DNA of 19,864 nt from an uncultured Lachnospiraceae bacterium (GCA_910588895.1 CAJUSS010000062.1:1-19864); one strand, 5' to 3'; shown: positions 7,671 to 15,287, numbered from the stretch's first letter. The notes: a model not told the origin generated them from the sequence alone. Translations and numbers: made by a program.

Positions 7671-7679
7671 TGCTATACT
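7671..7679 (+). promoter_or_regulatory. Extended -10 promoter element of the uvrA2 gene
   Basis: TGC-TATACT is an extended -10 element (TGnTATAAT type) without a clear -35 box. It is the only good promoter-like signal before the UvrA-like gene. The last two bases of the region, TA at 7679-7680, are the target site of the inserted element that follows. Confidence 0.45.
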
Positions 7680-7680
7680 A

Positions 7681-7767
7681 GAGCGTGTTGGAAGATCCAT
7701 TCCTACCATCTGCACGTCCCGCAAACTGTGGCGCGCAGCTGACGGAGAGCGATCTTCAAACACGCTC
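7681..7767. mobile_element. MITE-like element, 87 bp, flanked by TA
   Basis: The ends GAGCGTGTTGGAAGATC (7681-7697) and GATCTTCAAACACGCTC (7751-7767) are inverted repeats matching at 16 of 17 positions. Both ends are flanked by TA (7679-7680 and 7768-7769), as expected of a TA target duplication typical of IS630/Tc1-mariner type elements. The 53-base interior has no coding capacity. This fits a non-autonomous miniature element mobilised in trans. The exact parent family is not identified. Confidence 0.7.
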
Positions 7768-7779
7768 TAGACAAATGAC

Positions 7780-7794
7780 GGAGGATGTCCCTCC
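7780..7794 (+). promoter_or_regulatory. Hairpin covering the ribosome binding site of uvrA2
   Basis: GGAGG (7780-7784), the natural ribosome binding site, is an exact complement of CCTCC (7790-7794), which directly precedes ATG 7795. A 5-bp, 5-base-loop hairpin would hide the site. Initiation could be reduced, or shifted to in-frame ATG 7813 or 7843. Confidence 0.4.
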
Positions 7795-10341
7795 ATGTCC
7801 AAGGAGCCATGGATGAGCGGGAAAGGAGCAAAAGAGCTTAAGATGGATGAAAAAAAGAAAGTCACAGATACGATCGAGGTCCGCGGCGCACGGGTCCATA
7901 ATCTGAAAGATATCGATGTGGATGTCCCTCTGGGGAAGATCGTCGCCATATCCGGCGTGTCCGGTTCCGGCAAATCCTCCCTGGCCCTGGGCGTTCTGTA
8001 TGCCGAGGGCTCCAGACGGTATCTGGATTCGCTGTCTACCTACACCAGGCGGCGCATGACGCAGGCGGCGAAAGCACAGGTGGACGAGGTGCTGCATGTC
8101 CCGGCCTCCCTGGCGCTGCATCAGCGTCCCGGCGTGCCGGGGATCCGCAGCACCTTCGGCACGGGGACCGAGCTTTTGAACAGCCTGCGGCTGATGTTCT
8201 CCAGGTTGGCCAGCCACCGCTGCCCCAAGGGGCATTATCTGGAGCCCACGCTGGCGGTGGCCGCTGAAAAAGAGCTGGTCTGCCCGGTATGCGGCGAAGG
8301 CTTTTTCGCGCCTTCGGCGGCGGAGCTGGCCTTTAACAGCCAGGGCGCCTGCCCTGCCTGCGGAGGTACAGGGATCGTGCGCACAGTGGATCGTTCCACG
8401 CTGGTGCCGGATGAGACGCTCACCATCGATGAGGGCGCGGTAGCTCCCTGGAGGACGCTGATGTGGTCGCTGATGACCGACGTGTGCCGGGCCATGGGGG
8501 TGCGGACCGACGTGCCCTTTGCCCAGCTGACGGAAAAGGAGAAGGATATAGTCTATAACGGTCCTGCGGAAAAGAAACATATCTTTTATAAGGCCAAGAA
8601 CACCAATGAGGCAGGCGAGATCGATTTTACTTATTTTAACGCCACCTACACTGTGGAAAATGCGCTCAGCAAGGTCAAGGATGAAAAAGGGATGAAGCGG
8701 GTGGAGAAGTTCTTAAAGCAGGATATCTGCCCGGCTTGCGGCGGGACCCGGCTGTCGGAGGCCGCCAGAGCGCCGAAGCTTTGCGGCCTGTCCCTGGATG
8801 CGGCCTGCCGGATGACCCTGGAGGAGCTTGTGGTATGGGTATCCGGCGTCCCGGCCTCCATGACGGACAAGATGCGCCCCATGGCGGAGAGCATCTGCGG
8901 ATCCTTTGCCGAGACCGCAAAGCGTCTGATGGACTTAGGGCTTGGCTATCTGACCCTGGACCGGGCCTCCTCCACCCTTTCCACAGGCGAGCGCCAGCGG
9001 ATGCAGCTGGCCCGTGCGGTGCGCAACCGGACCACCGGCGTGCTCTATGTGCTGGACGAGCCTTCCATCGGGCTGCATCCTTCCAATATCGTGGGTCTGA
9101 CCGGCGTGATGCAGGATTTGATCGACGACGGCAATTCTGTGATCTTGGTGGACCACGATACCCAGATCCTGAGAGAGGCGGACTGGATGATCGAGATGGG
9201 GCCTGGGGCGGGGGCAGGCGGCGGCCAGGTGATCGCACAGGGGACGATCCGGGAGATCATGGGAGAGAAGGGCTCCATGATCGGACCCTTTCTTTCAGGG
9301 AGGGAGGATATCCGCAGACCGCGCGCGTCCAGAGAAGAGATGTTCGCATTGGGCAGGCTCTGTCTTTCCACAGAGGCGATCCATACGGTAAAGCCTTTGC
9401 AGGTGGAGATCCCCAAGGGCAGGCTGACGGTGGTGACCGGTGTGTCCGGGTCAGGCAAGACGACCTTGATCCTGGAAAGCCTGCTCCCGGCTCTGGAAGC
9501 GCTGCTCCAGAAAAAAGCGCTGCCAGAGCACATCGCTTGCGTGGAGGCAGAGGGGATCGGGCGGGTGAAGCTGATCGATGCCGCGCCGATCGGGATCAAT
9601 GTCCGCTCCACCGTGGCCACCTATGCCAATGTCCATGACGAGCTGCGCAAGATCTTTGCCAGGCTGCCGGAGGCAAAGGAGGCCGGGTACAAGGCAGGGG
9701 ACTTTTCCTATAACACGGGAAAGCTGCGCTGTCCTGTGTGCGACGGGACCGGGCAGATCAGCCTGGACGTACAGTTTTTGCCGGACGTGGACATCCCCTG
9801 CCCGGAATGCCGCGGGTCCAGATACGCAAAGGCGGCCTACCGGATAAAGCGCCGGGACGGACGCGGCGGCGCGTGGTCTTTGCCGGAGCTGATGGGGCTG
9901 GATGTGTCCACGGCCCTTAAGGCTTGTGAGGGCAAGGATATGAAGCTGGTGCATCAGCGCCTCCAGGTGCTCCAGAGCCTGGGGCTGGGCTACCTGACCC
10001 TGGGGGAGGAGACGCCCAGCCTTTCCGGAGGCGAGGCTCAGCGGCTGAAGCTGGCCAGTGAGATGGGAAGGGCCCAGTCGGACGCGGTCTTTGTATTTGA
10101 CGAGCCCACGATCGGGCTGCACCCGAAAGATGTGCAGACCCTACTGGACGTGTTCCAGACATTGATCGAACACGGCGCCACCGTCATCGTGATCGAGCAC
10201 GATCTGGATGTGCTCCGCAATGCCGACTATATGATCGACATGGGGCCGGGCGGCGGCGATGCCGGAGGACGGATTGTTGCCGTGGGGATGCCCGAGGAGG
10301 TGGCGGCAGACCGAGCGAGCGTCACAGGGAGGTATCTGTAG
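7795..10341 (+). CDS. UvrA2-type (DrrC-like) excinuclease A paralogue lacking the UvrB-binding domain
   Basis: The protein is 848 residues when started at ATG 7795 (canonical UvrA is about 940). It has two ABC ATPase modules. The first has a Walker A (GVSGSGKSS, about 54-62), a signature LSTGERQR and a Walker B (VLDEPSIGLHP). The second has a Walker A (GVSGSGKTT, about 548-556), a signature LSGGEAQRLKLAS (about 743) and a Walker B (VFDEPTIGLHP). Zinc-type Cys pairs are seen (CPVCGEGFF, CPACGGTG, CPVCDGTG, CPECRGSRY). After SLRLMFSRLASHRCPKGH the roughly 100-residue UvrB-binding insertion of true UvrA is absent, and the N-terminal signature is LSTGE rather than LSGGE. Both traits mark the UvrA2 class, linked in some bacteria to tolerance of DNA-binding drugs. 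It should bind DNA and ATP but probably cannot load UvrB. A MITE and an inhibitory-looking hairpin lie in its leader. Confidence 0.92.
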   Translation: MSKEPWMSGKGAKELKMDEKKKVTDTIEVRGARVHNLKDIDVDVPLGKIVAISGVSGSGKSSLALGVLYAEGSRRYLDSLSTYTRRRMTQAAKAQVDEVLHVPASLALHQRPGVPGIRSTFGTGTELLNSLRLMFSRLASHRCPKGHYLEPTLAVAAEKELVCPVCGEGFFAPSAAELAFNSQGACPACGGTGIVRTVDRSTLVPDETLTIDEGAVAPWRTLMWSLMTDVCRAMGVRTDVPFAQLTEKEKDIVYNGPAEKKHIFYKAKNTNEAGEIDFTYFNATYTVENALSKVKDEKGMKRVEKFLKQDICPACGGTRLSEAARAPKLCGLSLDAACRMTLEELVVWVSGVPASMTDKMRPMAESICGSFAETAKRLMDLGLGYLTLDRASSTLSTGERQRMQLARAVRNRTTGVLYVLDEPSIGLHPSNIVGLTGVMQDLIDDGNSVILVDHDTQILREADWMIEMGPGAGAGGGQVIAQGTIREIMGEKGSMIGPFLSGREDIRRPRASREEMFALGRLCLSTEAIHTVKPLQVEIPKGRLTVVTGVSGSGKTTLILESLLPALEALLQKKALPEHIACVEAEGIGRVKLIDAAPIGINVRSTVATYANVHDELRKIFARLPEAKEAGYKAGDFSYNTGKLRCPVCDGTGQISLDVQFLPDVDIPCPECRGSRYAKAAYRIKRRDGRGGAWSLPELMGLDVSTALKACEGKDMKLVHQRLQVLQSLGLGYLTLGEETPSLSGGEAQRLKLASEMGRAQSDAVFVFDEPTIGLHPKDVQTLLDVFQTLIEHGATVIVIEHDLDVLRNADYMIDMGPGGGDAGGRIVAVGMPEEVAADRASVTGRYL

Positions 10342-10342
10342 C

Positions 10343-10432
10343 TTGTCCCGTGTGATGAACGTTCAGGGGATCAAGACCGTCACGATCGGAACGGTCACCG
10401 TCTCGTATCTGCGGGAGCTGTCGATCGGATAA
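10343..10432 (+). CDS. Possible 29-residue small ORF between uvrA2 and the nucleotidyltransferase
   Basis: A TTG at 10343 sits 10 bases after GGGAGG, which lies in the end of the uvrA2 gene, and opens a 29-codon frame rich in Val, Thr and Ile (VTIGTVTVSYLRELSIG). It ends directly before the AAAGGAG that precedes the next gene. An inner ATG is at 10355. No family is recognised. Length alone gives weak support; it may be noncoding spacer. Confidence 0.22.
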   Translation: MSRVMNVQGIKTVTIGTVTVSYLRELSIG

Positions 10433-10453
10433 AGGAGTATATGGAGGATCGCC

Positions 10454-11281
10454 ATGGAGATCACAAGACAAAAAATGGAGGAAGGGCTCCGGCTTTTTAT
10501 CGGCCGGATCATGGCCCTTTCCGAGATCGATAGGATACAGGCAAGAGGCATATCGATCCATAAGACCGACACGAAAGAGGAGATCCAGGCTAAAGTGGCC
10601 CAGATCATAGAAAAGAGCTATCACGACCGGTACAGTGACGTGGATCTGCATGTACGCGTCCGGTTATCGCCCCATGATACGGTGGATGCCAAGACCTATA
10701 GGGCCATGATCTCTCGTTACGGGATCGATCATACCACCTGCCTGGGGATCGCATTTTCGCCGGAAAACCACACCTACCGGATTGTGACCAGGGATGGTCT
10801 GCGCTATGATATGGGGCTGGAGGTCCTGCTGGATGAGGATGCGCCCATGTTGGAAGAGACTCCAGCTTTTTTACGGCAGATCCCCGGTGATGGATGGAAG
10901 GATGCGGACCGGTTCTGGTTTGTCCAGGTGCAGGCTCTTGGCAAGCTCTACCGAAGAGACTTTCTGATCGGCGATCATCTGGCAAACATGAACCTGAATG
11001 AGACCATGGTCCTGCAGATGCGCATGCGCGATGTGCAGTATGGAACGACCCATCATCGCGATGGCCATTCCGAAAGGCTGACGTATCTGCATGATCTGAA
11101 AGACTTGCAGGCCCATCCGGAAAGATGCCCTTACCATAACGACCATCCTGTGTTCAACTACATCGCCGACAAGCTCTATGCCGCCGGATACGCTTATGAT
11201 AAGCTGGCAGAGCAGTTGATCGAGGGGTATGAAGGGCGCAGAAATATCTTTTGGGAGATCTGGGAGGCTTATAGGGCATGA
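10454..11281 (+). CDS. Nucleotidyltransferase-fold protein (aminoglycoside adenylyltransferase-like)
   Basis: ATG 10454 has GGAGG 6 bases upstream. The 275-residue product carries YSDVDLHVRV at 60-69, the paired Asp62/Asp64 metal-binding motif of nucleotidyltransferases. The usual GS(R/x) motif before it is replaced by an unusual IEKSYHDRYSD context. The middle and C-terminal region (FWFVQVQALGKLYRRDFLIG, then NETMVLQMRMRDVQYGT) resembles the helical part of ANT(6)/lincosamide-type nucleotidyltransferases and related uncharacterised clostridial proteins. The family can transfer AMP from ATP to a small molecule such as an aminoglycoside, but resistance is not shown here. It lies 112 bases after uvrA2 and may share its transcript. 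The fold assignment is good; the substrate is unknown. Confidence 0.75.
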   Translation: MEITRQKMEEGLRLFIGRIMALSEIDRIQARGISIHKTDTKEEIQAKVAQIIEKSYHDRYSDVDLHVRVRLSPHDTVDAKTYRAMISRYGIDHTTCLGIAFSPENHTYRIVTRDGLRYDMGLEVLLDEDAPMLEETPAFLRQIPGDGWKDADRFWFVQVQALGKLYRRDFLIGDHLANMNLNETMVLQMRMRDVQYGTTHHRDGHSERLTYLHDLKDLQAHPERCPYHNDHPVFNYIADKLYAAGYAYDKLAEQLIEGYEGRRNIFWEIWEAYRA

Positions 11282-11437
11282 TGGAGGCGCGCATCCTTGC
11301 CGTGATAAGGGGGTATAGGTCTTTTGGCTGTGGGATTGATGTTTTAAGGTTTTTATGGTAAGGTGTATGCAGATGGAGGTTGAGGGCCTGAGCATTTTTT
11401 CTGAAAAAAGATGGAATCGAAGGAAAGGAGAGTTTAC

Positions 11438-13126
11438 ATGGCATTTAAGCTCGGGGTAGGCAGATCAGACTTCGAGGCTTTACGCAGATCAAATGATCAC
11501 TATGTCGATAAAACAGATATCCTATATGAGCTTGTGGAGGAAACGGGCGCTCAAGTTACTTTGTTTACCAGACCCCGGCGATTTGGCAAGACACTTATGA
11601 TGAGTATGATGTTGGATTTTTTTAGTATAAGAAAAGATAGCAGGGATATATTTGAAGGGCTTAAGATCACAGAGCATAAAGGGTTTTGCGAGAAGTGGAT
11701 GGATCAGTATCCTGTGCTTTTTATCTCATTTAAAGATGTTGAGTCAGATGATCTTGATGGTGCATATGACATGCTTAAATACAGGTTATCCGAGGTTTGT
11801 ATCGATCTGGCAGGTATAATGGATATTGATGAGATCGATACAGCAGATAAAGATGTTTTTGCTAAACTGAAGTCTAGATCCGCGAAGGCAGACGAAGTGA
11901 AAAATTCACTTAAGACCATCATGCGGATGCTGCATACAGTTTATGGGAAAAGGGTCATCCTCCTGATAGACGAATATGATGTTCCGCTGGCGAAGGCGAG
12001 TGAAAAAAGTACGAAGGATGATAAATACTATCCTTCTATGCTTGGTGTGATCAGAGGGATCATGAGTACTGCACTTAAGGATAATGAGTTTTTGGAGTTT
12101 GCGGTGATAACAGGCTGCCTTCGCATTGCAAAGGAGAGCATATTTACAGGGACTGATAATTTTGCTTCCTTCTCTGTATTGGACGAAGACTTTTCCGGAT
12201 ACTTTGGTTTTTCTGAGGACGAAGTGGAGAAAATGTTAGCCGTAGCGGACAGACAAGATAAGGCGGATGTTATAAAAGAATGGTATGATGGCTATGTATT
12301 TGGTAACAGCTATGTATATTGTCCTTGGGATGTGATGAACTATATGTCAGCCCTGATCAAGAGAAAAGACGCGAAACCAAAAAATTACTGGAAGTTCACA
12401 AGCCATAACGGGATCCTGCTCACCTTTGTCGAGCGGACGGATTTTGATGTAACAGAGAAATTTGAGACACTCCTAAATGGCGGAACGATAACACAGTCAA
12501 TCTTTGATGCGCTTACTTATGATACGCTTTATGCATCGGAGGATAACCTCTGGAGCGTATTGCTCATGACTGGATATCTCACAAAAGCTGATTCGGAGGA
12601 AGAGGGGGGGACTGTATCACTAAAGATCCCCAATAAGGAGATCGCTTCGATATTTGAGGATACAGTAGTCGCATTTTTTAAGAAAACAGCAGATACCTTG
12701 GAGCTTGAGCGCCTTATAAATGCGTTGTGGGAAAGTGATGAGGAAGGAGCGACCAGGATCATATCAGACCTTTTATGGCACACGATCAGTTATAACGACT
12801 ATCACGAGGACTACTATCATGCGTTCCTTGCTGGGATTTTTGTGGGGCGTGGTTATAGTGTCGTATCAAATAAAGAGAAGGGTCTGGACAGACCGGATAT
12901 ATTGCTCAAAGATAAAAGAAACCGCCGTGCGATCATCATAGAAGCCAAGAGATCAAAGAAGGCATCGGATATGGACAAAGATCTTGTTACAGCGATCGAC
13001 CAGATTGTCACAGAGAAATATATGGAGGGGCTTTACGGTTATACACAGATCTTATGCTATGGAGTAGCGTTTTTTCAAAAGCAAGCAAAAGTGAAACGGC
13101 TGTATAGTAAAGAGGATATCGGATGA
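11438..13126 (+). CDS. AAA-ATPase-like / PD-(D/E)XK nuclease-like protein
   Basis: ATG 11438 is chosen because AAAGGAGA lies 8 bases upstream; an in-frame ATG at 11411 precedes that site. The 562-residue protein fits the AAA-ATPase_like (PF09820) plus PDDEXK_9 (PF08011) architecture. It has the conserved start FKLGVGRSDFEALR, HYVDKTD, a P-loop variant RPRRFGKT (45-52), a Walker B VILLIDEYDVPLAKA (about 173-185), and C-terminal nuclease-type residues in RPDILL (about 485) and IIIEAKRSK (about 499-507). Such genes occur in many copies in gut anaerobes. A role in DNA handling, mobile elements or defence has been suggested, but no function is established. Codons are visibly AT-richer than in all neighbours (many ATA, AAA, GAT, TTT), which points to recent transfer. 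Confidence 0.9.
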   Translation: MAFKLGVGRSDFEALRRSNDHYVDKTDILYELVEETGAQVTLFTRPRRFGKTLMMSMMLDFFSIRKDSRDIFEGLKITEHKGFCEKWMDQYPVLFISFKDVESDDLDGAYDMLKYRLSEVCIDLAGIMDIDEIDTADKDVFAKLKSRSAKADEVKNSLKTIMRMLHTVYGKRVILLIDEYDVPLAKASEKSTKDDKYYPSMLGVIRGIMSTALKDNEFLEFAVITGCLRIAKESIFTGTDNFASFSVLDEDFSGYFGFSEDEVEKMLAVADRQDKADVIKEWYDGYVFGNSYVYCPWDVMNYMSALIKRKDAKPKNYWKFTSHNGILLTFVERTDFDVTEKFETLLNGGTITQSIFDALTYDTLYASEDNLWSVLLMTGYLTKADSEEEGGTVSLKIPNKEIASIFEDTVVAFFKKTADTLELERLINALWESDEEGATRIISDLLWHTISYNDYHEDYYHAFLAGIFVGRGYSVVSNKEKGLDRPDILLKDKRNRRAIIIEAKRSKKASDMDKDLVTAIDQIVTEKYMEGLYGYTQILCYGVAFFQKQAKVKRLYSKEDIG

Positions 13127-13192
13127 TCAGATCAGGAATGCGGAAGATAAGATATCTGATCACAGAGTATCTGAAAAAATATGGATGAGTAC

Positions 13193-13222
13193 TTGCCTCC
13201 CCAAGGAGATCTATGCTATAGT
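13193..13222 (+). promoter_or_regulatory. Promoter of the GntR regulator gene
   Basis: TTGCCT (13193-13198) and TATAGT (13217-13222) are separated by 18 bases, and TGC directly before the -10 makes it an extended -10 element. Transcription should start near 13229, just before the operator-like repeat. Confidence 0.55.
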
Positions 13223-13235
13223 ATAAAATAAAGTA

Positions 13236-13255
13236 TTAGCATGTTAGTATGTAAG
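13236..13255. promoter_or_regulatory. GntR operator-like site in the gntR leader
   Basis: Two near-identical 8-base units in tandem (TTAGCATG and TTAGTATG, 13237-13252) lie directly downstream of the predicted start of transcription. The 11-mer ATGTTAGTATG (13241-13251) recurs exactly in the dctP promoter. Position and sharing suggest autorepression by the regulator. Confidence 0.6.
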
Positions 13256-13285
13256 ACAGGATAGCTGAGGGGTTGACAAGAGCAG

Positions 13286-13987
13286 ATGGAGAGACGATCC
13301 ATACAAACATTGGTTTACGAGGAGCTTAAAAAGAACATCATGTCCTTGCGGCTTAAGCCAGGGCTGGCCATGAGCACACAGGAGATGGCCACGAGGCTGG
13401 AGGTCAGCCGGACACCGGTGCGGGAGGCATTTCTCCACCTGCAGGCAGAGGGCCTGGTGGAGATGATCCCACAGCGGGAGACGATCGTATCGAAGATCGA
13501 CCTAAAGCGGGCGAAGCAGGAGAAGTTCATCCGGGAATGTCTGGAGCTGGGCGTGATCGACCAGTTCCTGGAAAAACGGGACCAGGAAACGATCCGCAGG
13601 ATGTCGGGAGCGATCCAGATCCAGGGGCAGTGCGATAAGGCCCGAGACTATCTAGGCTTTCTGGATGCCGACGATCAGTTCCATGAGGCCTTGTTCGATG
13701 CCACCGGCCAGCAGATGGCATGGGCCATCATCGCCCAGAGGAACGGACATTATAACCGGCTCCGTATCCTGTATATCCAGGAGAAAACGGTCATGGAGAG
13801 TTCTATCCAGCAGCATGCGCAGATCGTCCGCCTTTTGGAGGCCGGGGACAGAGAGAGCATCCGCAGGGCGCTGGCGGCCCATATCCAGAGGCTGGATGTG
13901 GAACAGGTGGGGCTGGCGGCAGCATACCCGGACTATTTTGACAGCGGAGAGGGGAATGAGCGGGAGCGCCGTATCGGCACACTCTAA
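13286..13987 (+). CDS. GntR-family transcriptional regulator, FCD subfamily
   Basis: The 233-residue protein has a winged helix-turn-helix at about 5-70 (STQEMATRLEVSRTPVREAFLHLQAEGLV, a classic GntR pattern given here as separate adjoining motifs STQEMATRLEV and SRTPVREAFLHL). It is followed by an all-helical FCD ligand-binding domain (about 75-210). Likely metal/ligand residues of the FCD fold are Asp129/His133 (DADDQFHE), His177 (QQHAQIV) and His199 (AAHIQRL). FCD regulators usually sense sugar acids or other carboxylates, which fits the TRAP transporter and YiaK-like enzyme downstream. It has its own promoter, an operator-like repeat in the leader and a terminator after it. The start ATG has a GAGGGG 13 bases upstream, a rather long spacing. 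Confidence 0.93.
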   Translation: MERRSIQTLVYEELKKNIMSLRLKPGLAMSTQEMATRLEVSRTPVREAFLHLQAEGLVEMIPQRETIVSKIDLKRAKQEKFIRECLELGVIDQFLEKRDQETIRRMSGAIQIQGQCDKARDYLGFLDADDQFHEALFDATGQQMAWAIIAQRNGHYNRLRILYIQEKTVMESSIQQHAQIVRLLEAGDRESIRRALAAHIQRLDVEQVGLAAAYPDYFDSGEGNERERRIGTL

Positions 13988-14043
13988 GGCCAGTGAGAGC
14001 AGAAACAGGCGGAGCAGGAAAAAGAGGTTTTTGGACGCAGGGG

Positions 14044-14071
14044 AGGCCTTGCATCTTAAAGCCTTTTTTTT
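14044..14071 (+). terminator. Rho-independent terminator of gntR
   Basis: AGGCCTT (14044-14050) pairs with AAAGCCT (14058-14064) with one mismatch around a 7-base loop. An eight-base T run (14064-14071) follows. It separates the regulator from the transporter operon. Confidence 0.8.
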
Positions 14072-14135
14072 GCGTGCTGCGCTATAGAAAAATATGCACA
14101 ATAAAGCGATGGCAGATCTGTAAAAAATGACAGTA

Positions 14136-14164
14136 TTGACACTGATATGTTAGTATGCTATTAT
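14136..14164 (+). promoter_or_regulatory. Sigma-A promoter of the TRAP/yia operon with embedded operator
   Basis: TTGACA (14136-14141) and TATTAT (14159-14164) are separated by exactly 17 bases. The spacer contains ATGTTAGTATG (14147-14157), identical to the motif in the gntR leader. A regulator bound here would block RNA polymerase. Confidence 0.8.
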
Positions 14165-14178
14165 GTCAGTACAGCGAA

Positions 14179-14190
14179 ATGCTAACATGT
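14179..14190. promoter_or_regulatory. Second GntR operator-like site, inverted
   Basis: ATGCTAACAT (14179-14188) is the reverse complement of ATGTTAGCAT, the same core as the upstream sites. It lies 32 bases from the promoter copy, in inverted orientation and just after the expected start of transcription. Two bound dimers on the same DNA face are possible. Confidence 0.5.
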
Positions 14191-14213
14191 CAGAAAAAGA
14201 TAAGGAGGAAAAG

Positions 14214-15284
14214 ATGATGAAAAAGACATTAGCTGTATTACTTGCCGGTGCGATGGCCGCATCTCTCACCGCATGCGGAGGTTCCGGCGGATCTGCAGCA
14301 CAGAGCTCGTCTGCTTCCGGGGAGCAGCAGGCGGCAGCCGGCGAGGAGAAAGCGGGAGCTGCGGACGCCGGAGGGAGCGGTTCCTATACGCTGAAGGTCA
14401 ACACGGCTCTGAGTGAGACAGATCCCCTGTTTTTGGCATTGACCGAGGTCTTCGAAAAGACTGTGGAAGAGAAGACCGGCGGGGACGTGCAGGTGGAGGT
14501 CTATTCCGGGAGCCAGCTGGGCAATGACGAGGATGTGCTGGAGCAGGCCATCGTGGGTGCAGGCGTGGGCGTGATCACGGACCCGGGGCGCTTGAGCAAC
14601 TATGTATACGATATCGGCGTGCTGCAGGCGCCTTATATCGCAGAGAGCTATGATGAGGCATTGGAGCTGTTTGAGACAGAGACCTATAAAAAGATGGCGG
14701 CTGAGATCGAAAACTGCGGCTTCCAGATCCTTTCCTTCAATTACTATCAGGGCGAGCGCGAGCTCTTTACCAAGAACCCGGTGGCCGGACCGGAAGACCT
14801 TAAGGGACAGCGGATCCGTTCTTCAGGCTCCCAGGTGGTGACCAGCACCTTGGAGGCCATGGGGGCCAATACCTCGGTCCTTGCCTGGTCGGAGGCCTAT
14901 CAGGCACTGCAGCAGCAGGTGATCGAGGGCGTGGAGGTCCACCTGTCCGCGGCAGTGGGCTCTTCTATGCAGGAGGTCACAAAATACCTGGCCTTCACCG
15001 GACACCAGCAGCTTTTGACCGGTCTGGTGATCTCCCAGAACTGGTACGACAAGCTCCCGGAGGACTATCAGACCATCTTAAAGGAAGCCAGCGTTGAGGC
15101 AGGAAAGACCGCTTCCGAAAATGTGATCGCGAAAAATGACGAGTACTTAAAGACGCTGACCGACGGCGGCATCGAGGTGGTGGAGTGCGACAAGGAGGCC
15201 TTTAAGATTGCATGTGACAAGGTCTATGAGGAACTGAAATATACAGATATCAAGGCCGCGATCGACGCGGAGCTGGGGCGTTAG
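14214..15284 (+). CDS. dctP: TRAP transporter substrate-binding protein DctP (YiaO-like)
   Basis: ATG 14214 (or 14217) follows AAGGAGG by 5-8 bases; an in-frame ATG at 14163 lies within the promoter and is rejected. The 356-residue product starts with a lipoprotein signal (MMKKTLAVLLAGAM, lipobox LTAC with Cys21) and a low-complexity Gly/Ser/Ala linker (about 22-60). The DctP fold follows (TLKVNTALSETDPLF, SGSQLGNDEDVLEQ, and GQRIRSSGS, where the family's carboxylate-binding Arg is expected). It should be tethered to the outer membrane face and deliver an organic acid to DctQ/DctM. With a YiaK-like enzyme downstream, the ligand is probably a sugar-derived keto acid such as 2,3-diketo-L-gulonate, as in E. 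coli YiaMNO; that substrate is inferred. Confidence 0.93.
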   Translation: MMKKTLAVLLAGAMAASLTACGGSGGSAAQSSSASGEQQAAAGEEKAGAADAGGSGSYTLKVNTALSETDPLFLALTEVFEKTVEEKTGGDVQVEVYSGSQLGNDEDVLEQAIVGAGVGVITDPGRLSNYVYDIGVLQAPYIAESYDEALELFETETYKKMAAEIENCGFQILSFNYYQGERELFTKNPVAGPEDLKGQRIRSSGSQVVTSTLEAMGANTSVLAWSEAYQALQQQVIEGVEVHLSAAVGSSMQEVTKYLAFTGHQQLLTGLVISQNWYDKLPEDYQTILKEASVEAGKTASENVIAKNDEYLKTLTDGGIEVVECDKEAFKIACDKVYEELKYTDIKAAIDAELGR

Positions 15285-15287
15285 GTC

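Noticed and set aside
7775..7816. 13-codon upstream ORF ending in ATGA at the in-frame ATG 7813 of uvrA2
   Set aside because: No ribosome binding site before it; it could be chance, so it was not listed as a gene.
7756..8580. Long minus-strand open frames opposite uvrA2, the recombinase (5803-6561) and the kinase gene (2007-2540)
   Set aside because: They mirror the codon bias of the GC-rich genes on the other strand, lack ribosome binding sites and show no known protein motifs.
11282..11437. Gap before the AAA/PD-(D/E)XK gene, searched for promoter or terminator
   Set aside because: Only weak signals (a TTGATG without a good -10, and a T6/A6 hairpin without GC stem); nothing convincing.
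13124..13162. 9-bp inverted repeat (TGATCAGAT / ATCTGATCA) after the AAA/PD-(D/E)XK gene
   Set aside because: The loop is 21 bases and no T run follows, so a terminator is not supported; other function unclear.
14163..14213. Earlier ATG for dctP
   Set aside because: It overlaps the -10 box and would put residues before the lipoprotein signal peptide; ATG 14214 has AAGGAGG.
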